DNA of 10,037 nucleotides from Gemmatimonadota bacterium (GCA_003695865.1 RFGQ01000201.1:1-10037); one strand, 5' to 3'; numbered from the stretch's first letter, positions 1-7,023 are shown. The notes: generated from the sequence alone by a model not told the origin. Numbers and translations: made by a program.

Positions 1-590
1 CTCCAGCGGTTCTGGTCCTCGGCCGCGCCGTAGCGATACCCGAACGTGCCGTCGACGCCCTCGTTCTCGGGTCGCCGGGTGACGATGTTGACCACGCCGC
101 CGATGGCGTCCGAGCCGTAGAGGACGGACGCCGGTCCGCGCACCACCTCGACCCGCTCGACGCTGTTCACGTCGACCAGGGCGGGCAGCTCACCGAAGTC
201 CTGCTGGCGGCGGGCGTTGTTCATGCGCAGGCCGTCTTCGACGAGCAGGATGCGCTGGCCGCGCTGCCCGCGGATCGTCGGCCGTGCCTGGTTGACGCCC
301 ACGCCGCTCACGTCCAGGCCGGGTAGGGTGCGGAACAGGTCGGTCACCGTGTTGGCCTGCGTCTGCTGGATGCGGGCGCGGTCGATCACCGCCACGGGCT
401 TGGGCGTGCGGAACACGGGCCGGGGCCCGCGCGTCACGGTCACCGTGATGGGGTCGACCCGGAAGACGCTGTCGGGGTGCGCCGGGTCGCCTCCGCTCTG
501 CGCGGCGGCCGGCAGGGCCCCGAGCGCCAGCACGGCCCCCGCGGCCAGCGCCGTCAGCCCGCTACGGGCGGGTCGGGAAAGCGCGTTCAT
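1..590 (-). CDS. TonB-dependent outer membrane receptor, N-terminal part (runs off left edge)
   Basis: This encodes the first 196 residues of a TonB-dependent receptor, an outer-membrane beta-barrel that takes up scarce ligands such as siderophores, haem or cobalamin using energy from TonB-ExbBD. The start is ATG at 590 with an AAAGGA ribosome site about 7 nt upstream. Residues 1-31 are a signal peptide ending PAAAQS. A TonB-box-like stretch, DPITVTVTR, lies at 46-54. The plug domain spans about 62-173: VTDLFRTLPGLDV, then RPTIRGQRGQRILLVEDG at 103-120, then VERVEVVRGPASVLYGSDAIGG at the family-typical place (145-165) and VVNIVTRRP. The barrel begins at about residue 180 and is cut by the window edge. 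The ligand cannot be told from the plug alone. It lies downstream of, and on the same strand as, the kinase/regulator operon, separated by a 271-bp non-coding leader. Confidence 0.94.
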   Translation of the reverse strand, partial: MNALSRPARSGLTALAAGAVLALGALPAAAQSGGDPAHPDSVFRVDPITVTVTRGPRPVFRTPKPVAVIDRARIQQTQANTVTDLFRTLPGLDVSGVGVNQARPTIRGQRGQRILLVEDGLRMNNARRQQDFGELPALVDVNSVERVEVVRGPASVLYGSDAIGGVVNIVTRRPENEGVDGTFGYRYGAAEDQNRW

Positions 591-614
591 GGTCGGTCCT
601 TTCGTCTACGTTCA

Positions 615-633
615 GCCCGTCCGGCGGACGGGC
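615..633 (-). repeat. Perfect 8-bp hairpin in the leader of the TonB receptor gene
   Basis: GCCCGTCC, a 3-nt spacer and GGACGGGC form a perfect inverted repeat that ends 25 nt upstream of the receptor ATG. In the transcript it would fold just before the ribosome site (about 597-602). It could affect mRNA stability or translation, or be an operator. I found no conserved cobalamin-box sequence around it, so I do not call a riboswitch. Function is inference only. Confidence 0.35.
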
Positions 634-693
634 GCACACTGCGGTTCGTCCACCAGAAAGCTGTGCAGGACAAGGACTTTGGACCATTCGCAG

Positions 694-728
694 CACTACG
701 GACCGGGCGGGGGAAGAACTACGTAGTG
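694..728 (-). promoter_or_regulatory. Palindrome ACTACGTAGT plus repeated half-site upstream of the TonB receptor
   Basis: A perfect 10-bp palindrome, ACTACGTAGT, occupies 718-727. Its half-site CGTAGT (minus strand) recurs at 700-695, exactly 23 bp away, about two helical turns. CACTACG (694-700) and CGTAGTG (722-728) also form a 7-bp inverted repeat. NarL/FixJ-family regulators are known to bind short palindromic sites, several with TAC or GTA cores, and such a regulator is encoded immediately upstream (862-1515). I infer a possible binding site controlling the receptor gene about 130 nt downstream. No convincing -35/-10 pair was found between it and the receptor, so the promoter may be activator-dependent or lie elsewhere. 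Apart from this and the two hairpins, I see nothing definite in 591-861. Confidence 0.38.
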
Positions 729-839
729 GGCGCGCCCCGCGCCGTGTGGGGAGCCGCCCCGCAGGAGCGGGAGGGGCCGCCGAGCGCTCGCGGCTGTGGC
801 GAGGAAGCGGAGCCGGACCCGCGCGAGGCCCGGGGAGGG

Positions 840-861
840 CCGGCAGCCGACGCGGCTCCGG
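840..861 (-). terminator. Hairpin directly after the response regulator stop codon
   Basis: Read on the minus strand, CCGG AGCCG, a CGT loop, CGGCT, one bulged G and CCGG make a 9-bp stem that begins at the base after the TGA stop of the response regulator. The position suits a terminator or a 3'-end stabilising structure for the kinase/regulator mRNA. There is no T-tract after it, so it is not a classical intrinsic terminator. A second GC-rich hairpin (CCCGC/GCGGG around 758-771) follows further downstream. Confidence 0.4.
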
Positions 862-1515
862 TCAGGAGAGCCCGGACTCGGCGGCGAAGCGGGCCAGTTC
901 GGCCGCGTTGCGGGCGCGCAGCTTGCGCATGAGGCTCTCGCGGTGCGACTCGACCGTGCGCGGGCTGATGCCGAATTCCTCGGCGATCTCCCTGGACGTC
1001 AGGCCTGCGGCGACGCGCTGCAGCACCTCGCGTTCGCGGGGGGTGAGCTGGTCGAGACGGGCGCGCTTCTGCTCCTTCTGCATCTCGCTGCGGACGGCCA
1101 CGCTGAGCTGGCGCGTGACCCGCGGGCTGAAGTATTCGCCGCCGCCGGCCACCGCCCGGGCCGCGTCCCGCAGCTCCCGGGGGCCTGCGTCCTTGAGGAT
1201 GTACCCGTCGGCCCCGGCGCGCACCGCCTCGAAGACGTACTCCGGCGCGTCGTGCATCGACAGCACCAGGATGGCCACGGGGTGTTCGCTCTGGCGGAGC
1301 TCACGGGTCACCTCCACGCCCGTGTGGCCCGGCATGGAGAGATCGAGCACCACCAGGTCGGGGTCGAGTTCGGCGACCAGGCGCAGTGTCTCGTCTCCGT
1401 CGGAGGCTTCTCCCACCACCTCCATCCCCTCGGTCTCGTGCAGCACGTGGCGGATGCCCTCGCGCACGACCGCGTGGTCGTCCGCCACCAGCACCCGGAT
1501 CGTCTCGTCGCTCAC
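862..1515 (-). CDS. NarL/FixJ-family response regulator (receiver + LuxR-type HTH)
   Basis: A 217-residue transcription factor of the two-component class, the usual length for NarL/FixJ regulators. Residues 5-120 are a complete receiver domain: acidic pair D12-D13, phospho-acceptor D58 in VVLDLSMPG, switch Ser86 in VLSMHD and Lys108 in YILKDA. Residues about 155-210 are a LuxR-type helix-turn-helix: LTPREREVLQRVAAGLTSRE, IAEEFGISPRTVESHRESLM. All residues needed for phosphorylation are present. The start is GTG at 1515, and its GTGA overlaps the TGA of the kinase gene by 4 bases, with GGAGAGG just upstream, so translation is coupled. The partner is almost surely the kinase encoded upstream (1512-3266). 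Targets are unknown, but the TonB receptor downstream, with a palindrome in its leader, is a natural candidate. Confidence 0.96.
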   Translation of the reverse strand: MSDETIRVLVADDHAVVREGIRHVLHETEGMEVVGEASDGDETLRLVAELDPDLVVLDLSMPGHTGVEVTRELRQSEHPVAILVLSMHDAPEYVFEAVRAGADGYILKDAGPRELRDAARAVAGGGEYFSPRVTRQLSVAVRSEMQKEQKRARLDQLTPREREVLQRVAAGLTSREIAEEFGISPRTVESHRESLMRKLRARNAAELARFAAESGLS

Positions 1516-3266
1516 GCAGCCTCTCCGTCGACGGGTAGGATCACCTCGAGCGTGGCGCCCCGCTCGGCCGGCAGGAACGCGATGCGCCCCCCGGCGGCAG
1601 CCACCCGCTCACGCAGACCCGCCAGCCCCGTCCGGGAGCCGGCGAAGGGATCGAGGTCGGGGGGAAGCCCCCGGCCGTCGTCACTCACCACAAGATGGAT
1701 GCGGCCGTCCCGCTCGGCGACCCGCACCTGGACGTGCTCGGCCGCGGCGTGCCGGGCCACGTTGGCCAGGCCCTCCTGCAGCGCGCGGTAGAGCGCCAGC
1801 TCGCGCTCGGGCGGAAGCGGCGGCAACGTGTCGGGAATCGACGAATCGACGTCGAGCGCCTCACGGTCCGTGAAGTCGCGCGCCAGCGCCTGCAGGGCGG
1901 GGGCCAGCCCGAGGTCGTCGAGCGGGGCGGGCCGCAGCCCGCGCACGGCGTCACGGATGCTCTGAATGCCCTGGCTCATCAGTTCGAGCGAGCGGTCGAG
2001 GCGTGCGGCGTGCTCGTCGGCGAGCTGCTCGCGCAGCATGCCGAGCTGCATCTTCACGGCCGCGAGCACCTGGGCGGTCTCGTCGTGGAGTTCGCGCGAC
2101 AGGCGGCGGCGCTCCTCTTCGTGCTGATGCACCATGCGCGCCTGCAGGCGCTCGAGCTCCGCCGTACGGCGCTGCAGGCGGTCGTAGAGTCGCTGGGTCT
2201 CGAGAGCCGTGCCGACCTGCTGGCCGAGCGCGCGCAGGAAAGCGCTGTCGAGCGCTGTGAAGGGATCGCGTGCGTCGCCGACCAGCACCAGCGCGCCCAC
2301 CGGTCCGCCGGGACCCGACACCGGCAGTGCCGCCGTATAGGGAAAGCGCCCCTCGGCCCCGTCGCCCCGGCGCACGACCGGGTCGCCCGAGGTGAGCGCC
2401 CGCTCCGCCACGGCCGCGAGCCCGGCCGGGGGTTGGGCCCCCGTCCAGGCCTCGGCGACCCCGTGGCCCCGGGTGAGTCGCAGCCCGTCCTCGCCCGGCA
2501 CGACCATGCCGGCGCCGCGCACGCCCGGCAGCGTGAGCATGCGCTCGAGCACCGCGGCAAGGGCGTCGACGGACGTGTCTCCGACCCCCCGCTGCAGGTC
2601 GCCCGTCACGTCCGTGATGGCCCGCAGGCCGCGGTGCAGGTCTTCCTGCACCAGCAGCAGGATGCCCGTGCCCACCGCCAGGACGAAGAGCAGGTCCAGG
2701 TAGTAGCCCCAGGGGTTCCACACGCCCCGGGCGCGCAGGAAGGGGTAGTCGAGGTGGTGCAGGCTCCACAGCAGGAACGCCATGCCGAGGAGCGCGGCGG
2801 CGCTCGACCCGGTGCGCCGGCGGTGACGCAGGAACGTGAGCGCGGTCCACAACGTCGCGCCGCTCAGAAAGAGGACGGCCGGGAGCGCGGCGAGCAGGAA
2901 GTTGTCGAGCTCGTAGATGGCCACGTAGGACCACAACGGCGGGAAGAGCGCGAGCACGAGCATCCAGCGGCGCAGCGAGAGCTGCAGGGCGAACACGAGC
3001 GCGGCCCACAGGAGCGCGAGGGCGGTCCAGCCGGTGAAGACCTGATGGGCGTACAGCCAGAACAGGTCGTCGGAGTAGAGGAACGAGATGATCACGCCCA
3101 GCCGCAGCGCGAACAGACCCCAGGCCGCCGCCCACGCGGCGTAGTAGGGCTTGCGGTAGCGGACCCACAGAAACGCGCACAGGCCGGCAAGGCCCAGCGT
3201 GACCACCGCCTGCAGGTAGGCGGCCGCGAGCTCGCCGCGGGCGGCGGCGGGGATCGTGAGGTCCAT
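1512..3266 (-). CDS. Membrane histidine kinase: seven-helix sensor, GAF, HisKA_3, HATPase
   Basis: A 584-residue NarX/DegS-class histidine kinase. Seven hydrophobic helices lie at about 15-35, 41-63, 70-95, 101-118, 122-144, 155-171 and 187-206 and form an integral-membrane sensor unlike the usual periplasmic loop design. A GAF-like domain follows (about 235-357), then a charged coiled coil (357-390). The HisKA_3 dimerisation domain carries the phospho-acceptor His394 in RRLSRELHDETAQVLAAVK. The ATPase domain (about 485-580) has an N-box ALQEGLANVARHA (495-507), a G1 box DDGRGLPP (529-536) and GLAGLRERV (547-555), so it should be active. A longer open frame extends upstream to 3716, but it is antisense to the HDOD gene. 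ATG 3266 opens the first helix region and sits 7 nt below a promoter -10 element. The ligand is unknown. The gene ends overlapping the regulator start by 4 bases. Confidence 0.95.
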   Translation of the reverse strand: MDLTIPAAARGELAAAYLQAVVTLGLAGLCAFLWVRYRKPYYAAWAAAWGLFALRLGVIISFLYSDDLFWLYAHQVFTGWTALALLWAALVFALQLSLRRWMLVLALFPPLWSYVAIYELDNFLLAALPAVLFLSGATLWTALTFLRHRRRTGSSAAALLGMAFLLWSLHHLDYPFLRARGVWNPWGYYLDLLFVLAVGTGILLLVQEDLHRGLRAITDVTGDLQRGVGDTSVDALAAVLERMLTLPGVRGAGMVVPGEDGLRLTRGHGVAEAWTGAQPPAGLAAVAERALTSGDPVVRRGDGAEGRFPYTAALPVSGPGGPVGALVLVGDARDPFTALDSAFLRALGQQVGTALETQRLYDRLQRRTAELERLQARMVHQHEEERRRLSRELHDETAQVLAAVKMQLGMLREQLADEHAARLDRSLELMSQGIQSIRDAVRGLRPAPLDDLGLAPALQALARDFTDREALDVDSSIPDTLPPLPPERELALYRALQEGLANVARHAAAEHVQVRVAERDGRIHLVVSDDGRGLPPDLDPFAGSRTGLAGLRERVAAAGGRIAFLPAERGATLEVILPVDGEAA

Positions 3267-3272
3267 GCGGCA

Positions 3273-3300
3273 ATGATACCCGGCCGGGCCCCGAGGGCAA
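3273..3300 (-). promoter_or_regulatory. Probable sigma70-type promoter of the kinase gene, apparently leaderless
   Basis: On the minus strand TTGCCC (3300-3295) is followed by a 16-nt spacer and TATCAT (3278-3273), close to TTGACA/TATAAT. The -10 ends 6 nt before the kinase ATG, so a start 7 nt below the -10 would be the A of the ATG itself. No ribosome-binding sequence precedes the ATG, which agrees with a leaderless mRNA. Elements are seen in the sequence; the start site is inferred. Confidence 0.55.
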
Positions 3301-3339
3301 CGCGGGCCGTCCCTGCCCGGTACCCGCCTCAAGCCCCGG

Positions 3340-3353
3340 TCGACCGCGGTCGA
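3340..3353. promoter_or_regulatory. 14-bp perfect palindrome in the kinase/HDOD divergent spacer
   Basis: TCGACCGCGGTCGA is a perfect palindrome in the 124-bp spacer between the divergent kinase and HDOD genes. It is centred about 80 bp upstream of the predicted kinase start and about 44 bp upstream of the HDOD GTG. It directly abuts and partly overlaps a weak -10-like GATACT (3352-3357) for the HDOD gene. This layout would suit an operator acting on one or both genes. It could also arise by chance in GC-rich DNA. Confidence 0.35.
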
Positions 3354-3390
3354 TACTGCGCAGCAGGAATCCCCCGGACGAGGGAGGACG

Positions 3391-4512
3391 GTGTTCAAAG
3401 GACTCAAGAACGTCTTCGCGGGCCTGCTGGGCGGGTCCGCGCCCGAGCCACCGCCGGCCCGAGCACGGCCCGTGCCGGCGGCGCCGGCCCCCGTGCGCCC
3501 GGCCCCGCCCGTGCACATCGCCCGCGAGGGCCCCTCCGAGGCCGAGCTGGGGCGGCGCCTCGACGAACACTGTGCCCGCCTGGGGGAGCATTTCGAGGGC
3601 CGCGACGTGGAGCTGTTGCTGCAGGCCCTGCGCGCCGGCGGGCAGGCGATCATCCGCCAGCCGCCGCTCGCCGCCCAGGCGCTGCTCACCCTGCTGAACC
3701 GGCGTTCGTACGGCATGGACGAGGTGATCCGCCTGATCGAGCGCGACCCCGCCCTCTCTCAGGCGCTGCTGCGCCACGCCAACTCGGCCTGGTACGCGTC
3801 GTCGTTCGGCGCCCCGGTCATCTCGATCCGCGGTGCGGTGCAGCGGGTGGGGACCAAGGGGGTCCACGCGATGGTGATGGCGCAGGTCGTGCAGGGGGGC
3901 CTGTCGCGGCCGGGCGCCGGCTTCAACGAGATGGCGACGATGGTGTGGAACCACATGGTGCGCACCGCGCCCATCGCGCGGCGTCTGGCCCGGGTGCTGG
4001 GCGGCGGGGCCGAAGACGCCTACACGCTCGGCCTGCTCCACGACGTGGGGAAGCTGGTGCTGTTCGACCGCATCGCCGACCTGCGTCGGCGGGAGCGCCG
4101 CAACCTGGATCTGCCCTCGGGCTTCGTACGCATCGCGCTGCGTGAGGTGCACGAGACCCTGGGCGGCATCGCGGCCCTGCAGTGGCGCCTGGCCGACGAG
4201 GCCGTGCGGGTGATCTCGGGTCACCACCGCACGCCGCCGCCCGAGGGGTTCGACCCGCTCGGCGAGGCCGTCTTCCTGGCCGAGAAGATCGACATCGCGG
4301 CGCAGCGTGGCGAGGAGCTCGATCTGGAGCAGCTGTGGGCGGACGGAGGGCTGCAGGGCCCGCGCGAGCGGGTCGAGACTTTCCTTGCCGCCGAGCGCGC
4401 CCGCGAAAACGAGGCCGAGGCCGAGGCCGAGCGGGCCGACGGTGGCCCGGGGCAGGGAGCCGCGGCCGGCGCCGCGCAGGCGCAGGACCGCACCGCGCAG
4501 GCCACGGGCTGA
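3391..4512 (+). CDS. HDOD-domain signalling protein with intact HD motif
   Basis: A 373-residue soluble protein. Residues about 75-300 are an HDOD domain, a relative of HD phosphohydrolases used in signalling, often next to two-component genes and linked to chemotaxis, cyclic-di-GMP or stress responses. Visible landmarks are the ALSQALLRHANSAWY segment (121-135), which is typical of HDOD, H188 in VWNHMVRTA, an intact HDVGK at 217-221, VHETLGG (253-259) and SGHHR (276-280). Many HDOD proteins have lost these metal-site residues, so hydrolase activity is possible here. The N-terminus (1-14) is a short amphipathic helix, then a Pro/Ala linker (18-45). The C-terminus (337-373) is a Glu/Ala-rich tail with a GAGGCC hexamer repeated three times at 4411-4428. 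The start is GTG with GGGAGG 4-6 nt upstream. It is transcribed divergently from the kinase operon. Confidence 0.92.
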   Translation: MFKGLKNVFAGLLGGSAPEPPPARARPVPAAPAPVRPAPPVHIAREGPSEAELGRRLDEHCARLGEHFEGRDVELLLQALRAGGQAIIRQPPLAAQALLTLLNRRSYGMDEVIRLIERDPALSQALLRHANSAWYASSFGAPVISIRGAVQRVGTKGVHAMVMAQVVQGGLSRPGAGFNEMATMVWNHMVRTAPIARRLARVLGGGAEDAYTLGLLHDVGKLVLFDRIADLRRRERRNLDLPSGFVRIALREVHETLGGIAALQWRLADEAVRVISGHHRTPPPEGFDPLGEAVFLAEKIDIAAQRGEELDLEQLWADGGLQGPRERVETFLAAERARENEAEAEAERADGGPGQGAAAGAAQAQDRTAQATG

Positions 4513-4518
4513 CGCCCG

Positions 4519-4533
4519 GGCGGCCCGGCCGCC
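4519..4533. terminator. Hairpin between convergent HDOD and asnB genes
   Basis: GGCGGC, a 3-nt loop and GCCGCC form a perfect 6-bp stem 6 nt after the HDOD stop, within the 40-bp spacer that separates it from the asnB stop at 4553. The position suits a bidirectional transcription end. There is no T-tract on either side, so it may act by stalling or with Rho, or be incidental to the GC content. Confidence 0.35.
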
Positions 4534-4552
4534 GCCGCACCGACCCCGGGGC

Positions 4553-6472
4553 TCAGGGCATCGAGACGCCGCACCGTTCCGCCCAGAGGGCGAGGTTCGC
4601 CAACGGCCACAAACCCACGTCGGGCGGCGCCCCGTCTTCGGGCGGAAGCAGGGCCCGAACCCGCCCGGGATCGAGTACGGTCCCCAGCAGGCGCGAACCC
4701 TCGATGGCGTTCCGTACCGCTGCCGCGAGTCCGCCGGCGAACCATTCCTGGAAAGGCGTCGGGAAGCTCCGCTTGGCGCGCTCGAGCACGCCGGGGGGCA
4801 GCCGGTCGGCGAAGGCTCTGCGCAGCACCCGCTTCGTCTCGAGGAGTCCCTCACGCTCGATGTCGACCACGGCCAGGTCGGCGCCTCGCCTCGCCGCGGC
4901 GGCGCTCCGGAACCCGATGCGCAGGTCGTCGGGCAAGGTGAAGGCGTACTCCACGAGGCGGTGATCGGTAAAGGGCACCCGCGCCTCGACCGAGGCGGCC
5001 ATCGTCGAGGTGTCGACCCGATACAGCAGCCCCTCCAGGTTCACGCGCGCGTGAACGTGCAGGTACGCGTCGAGCGTCGAGCAGTGGTGTACGCGCAGGA
5101 GCAGATCTCCGTAGTGTCCGAGCACGGCGGCGTCCCCCCTCAGCGCGTGACGGGCGTCGGCGGTGAAGAGGGCCGATCGCTTCGGCCAGGGGATCCAGGC
5201 GTTCAGCGCCAGGAAGTGCTCCAGACGTGAGCCCATGCGCGGCGTGCCGTAGGCGCGGCGGAGCGCCTCGGCCGCCGTCTCCGAACACGGCACGCGGCCC
5301 GTCAAACGGTCGCAGTCGTAGGCCGAGAAGTGGGGCAGCGCGTAGCCGCCGAACACCTCGTCGGCCGCCTCGCCGGTGAGCGCCACCACGCAGTGTCGGC
5401 GCAGGGCCCGCGCCAGGCGCAGGATGCCGACCTCGTTGGGCGTCGACAGCGGCAGCCCCTTCTCGTCGATCAGGAAGGTCCAGTCTTCGGCCCAGGCCCG
5501 CTCGTCGAGTTCGATGCGCTCGAGGGGAACCCCGAGAAAGGCTGCGGTTTCGGCGGCTTCGGCGAACTCGTTGTAGCCCTCGAGCGGGGCGCCGATCGTG
5601 AACGTCCGGTAAGGCTCGGGGGCAGCCGGGGCGGCGAGCGCGGTGACCACCGCGGAGTCCAGTCCGCCCGAGAGGAAGCCGCCGAGCGGCACGTCGGCCT
5701 CGAGGCGCGCGCGCACCGCGGCCTCGACCCGCTCGGCCACCTCCCGACGCGCTTCGTCGCAGCCCACGGCCGGCTTGTCGCCGGGGGCCAGGGCGGGCGG
5801 CGTCCAGTAGGTGTGTACCCGCACCTCCCCGCCGCGCCGCGCGATCAGATACTCGCCCGGCTGCAACGCCCGTACGTCGCGCAGCAGCGTGCGCGCGCCG
5901 AGCGTGGTGCGCACCGACATCAGGTAGTGCGAGACCGCCTCCAGGTCGACCGCGCCGCTCACGCCGGGCAGGGCGCGCAGCGCGGGCACCGACGAGGCGA
6001 ACAGCAGCAGGCCGTCGGCCGCGCCGAAATAGAGCGGCTTCACACCCAGGCGATCGCGGACGAGGTGCAGTTCCTGTGCGCGGGGATCGAAGACGGCGTA
6101 GGCGAACATTCCCACGAGTTCTTCCGGCGCGTCCGCACCCCATTCGAGGTAGGCCCGCAGGAGCACTTCGGTGTCGGAGCGGGTGCGGAAGCGGTGGCCG
6201 CGGGCGCGCAGGCGGGCGCGCAGCTCGGCGTGGTTGTAGACCTCTCCGTTGAAGACCAGGGCCACGCCGGTGTCGGTATCGACGAAGGGCTGGCGTCCGC
6301 CTTCCGGGTCGAGCACCGCCAGGCGGCGATGACCCAGCGCGACGCCGGGGGCCACGTGGAGCCCTTCGCCGTCGGGGCCCCGGCGTGTGAGCCGCGTGAG
6401 GGCGTTCCGGAGGGAGGCGGGATCGACGGGGCGCGTGGGGTCGGCGGCGAACGCGCCGGCGAAGCCGCACAC
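4553..6472 (-). CDS. asnB: Glutamine-hydrolysing asparagine synthetase, AsnB type
   Basis: A 639-residue class II glutamine amidotransferase that makes asparagine from aspartate, ATP and glutamine in the cytoplasm. The start is GTG at 6472 so that, after Met removal, Cys2 of MCGFAG is the N-terminal nucleophile; this fixes the start. The glutaminase domain (2-200) has RRGPDGEG, R49 in GHRRLAVLD, FNGEVYN at 74-80 and D100 in SDTE. The synthetase domain has the PP-loop SGGLDS (268-273), TGEAADEVFGGY (366-377) and SVEARVPFTDHRLVE (494-508). All key residues are present. The length matches the approximately 630-residue Bacillus-like AsnB group more closely than E. coli AsnB (554). The family also includes amidotransferases of exopolysaccharide and peptide pathways, but no such genes are nearby. 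It lies 36 bp downstream of a receiver-only gene and is probably co-transcribed with it; GGAG is 10 nt before the start. Confidence 0.95.
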   Translation of the reverse strand: MCGFAGAFAADPTRPVDPASLRNALTRLTRRGPDGEGLHVAPGVALGHRRLAVLDPEGGRQPFVDTDTGVALVFNGEVYNHAELRARLRARGHRFRTRSDTEVLLRAYLEWGADAPEELVGMFAYAVFDPRAQELHLVRDRLGVKPLYFGAADGLLLFASSVPALRALPGVSGAVDLEAVSHYLMSVRTTLGARTLLRDVRALQPGEYLIARRGGEVRVHTYWTPPALAPGDKPAVGCDEARREVAERVEAAVRARLEADVPLGGFLSGGLDSAVVTALAAPAAPEPYRTFTIGAPLEGYNEFAEAAETAAFLGVPLERIELDERAWAEDWTFLIDEKGLPLSTPNEVGILRLARALRRHCVVALTGEAADEVFGGYALPHFSAYDCDRLTGRVPCSETAAEALRRAYGTPRMGSRLEHFLALNAWIPWPKRSALFTADARHALRGDAAVLGHYGDLLLRVHHCSTLDAYLHVHARVNLEGLLYRVDTSTMAASVEARVPFTDHRLVEYAFTLPDDLRIGFRSAAAARRGADLAVVDIEREGLLETKRVLRRAFADRLPPGVLERAKRSFPTPFQEWFAGGLAAAVRNAIEGSRLLGTVLDPGRVRALLPPEDGAPPDVGLWPLANLALWAERCGVSMP

Positions 6473-6508
6473 GGGCTCAGCTCCGGGCGCCGGTGCGGGT
6501 CACGGGGC

Positions 6509-6880
6509 TCAGGCGGCCTGGCCGAGGAGCTCGCCCACCTTCTTCAGGAGGGCGGGTCCGTTGACCGGCTTCACCACGTATCCGGCACACCCCAGCGCCA
6601 CGGCCTGACGGACCGTGTCGGCATCGGTGGAGACCGTGCACATCACGATGGGGATTGCCGCCCACTCGGGCCGCTGCTTGACTGCCTGCACGAACTCGAG
6701 CCCGCTCATGCCGGGCATCTGCACATCGCAGAGGATGAGGTCCGGAGTGGGGCCGTCTTCGAGCCTCGAGAGCGCCGCGGCCCCGTCGGTGGCCTGCGCC
6801 GTCTCGTATCCGGCGCTCTCCAGGATGACGCGCATCAACTGTGCGCTCATCTCGGTGTCGTCGACGATGAGGATGGTCAT
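6509..6880 (-). CDS. Stand-alone CheY-like receiver protein
   Basis: A 123-residue single-domain response regulator with no output domain. It has the acidic pair D7-D8 in ILIVDDTEMS, phospho-acceptor D52 in LILCDVQMPGMSG, switch Thr82 in VMCTVST and Lys104 in YVVKPV, so it should accept phosphate. Such proteins act by protein contact, as in chemotaxis or phosphorelays. The start ATG at 6880 opens the first beta strand directly. Longer frames upstream reach back into the divergent gene and add no receiver sequence. The upstream ribosome site is weak (GGAAACGGAT). It is the first gene of an apparent two-gene unit with asnB, but no cognate kinase is adjacent. The kinase at 1512-3266 already has its own regulator, so the partner is probably elsewhere. 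Confidence 0.93.
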   Translation of the reverse strand: MTILIVDDTEMSAQLMRVILESAGYETAQATDGAAALSRLEDGPTPDLILCDVQMPGMSGLEFVQAVKQRPEWAAIPIVMCTVSTDADTVRQAVALGCAGYVVKPVNGPALLKKVGELLGQAA

Positions 6881-6994
6881 GTGGATCCGTTTCCGGTGGG
6901 TCCGGCCTACGACGGTGTCCACCCGGAGGATCGGCCCGCCGCGCGGGCGACTTGAGCCGGGTGCGGGTACGGCGCGGGTGTCGCGGCCCGCCCC

Positions 6995-7023
6995 TCGCCC
7001 GGCGCGTGCCGGCGCCCTAGGTT
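6995..7023 (+). promoter_or_regulatory. Possible promoter of the gamma-glutamyltransferase-like gene
   Basis: TCGCCC (6995-7000), a 17-nt spacer and TAGGTT (7018-7023) lie about 55 bp before the GTG start at 7078. The -35-like hexamer resembles the TTGCCC seen before the kinase gene, which lends slight support. Both elements are poor matches to the consensus. The rest of the 197-bp divergent spacer (6881-7077) shows no convincing promoter for the receiver/asnB unit. Confidence 0.3.

Noticed and set aside
591..735. Cobalamin or other riboswitch in the TonB receptor leader
   Set aside because: A leader hairpin is present, but I could not find the conserved B12-box or other riboswitch core sequences.
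3267..3716. N-terminal extension of the histidine kinase frame to 734 residues
   Set aside because: The extra 150 residues are antisense to the HDOD gene and lack domain character, and a good promoter lies directly before the ATG at 3266.
1695..4854. Very long open frames antisense to or straddling the kinase, HDOD and asnB genes (816 codons on plus, 967 codons on minus)
   Set aside because: Their products are low-complexity Arg/Pro/Ala/Gly strings without domains, and they overlap genes with clear conserved motifs. High GC content makes stop codons rare in shadow frames.
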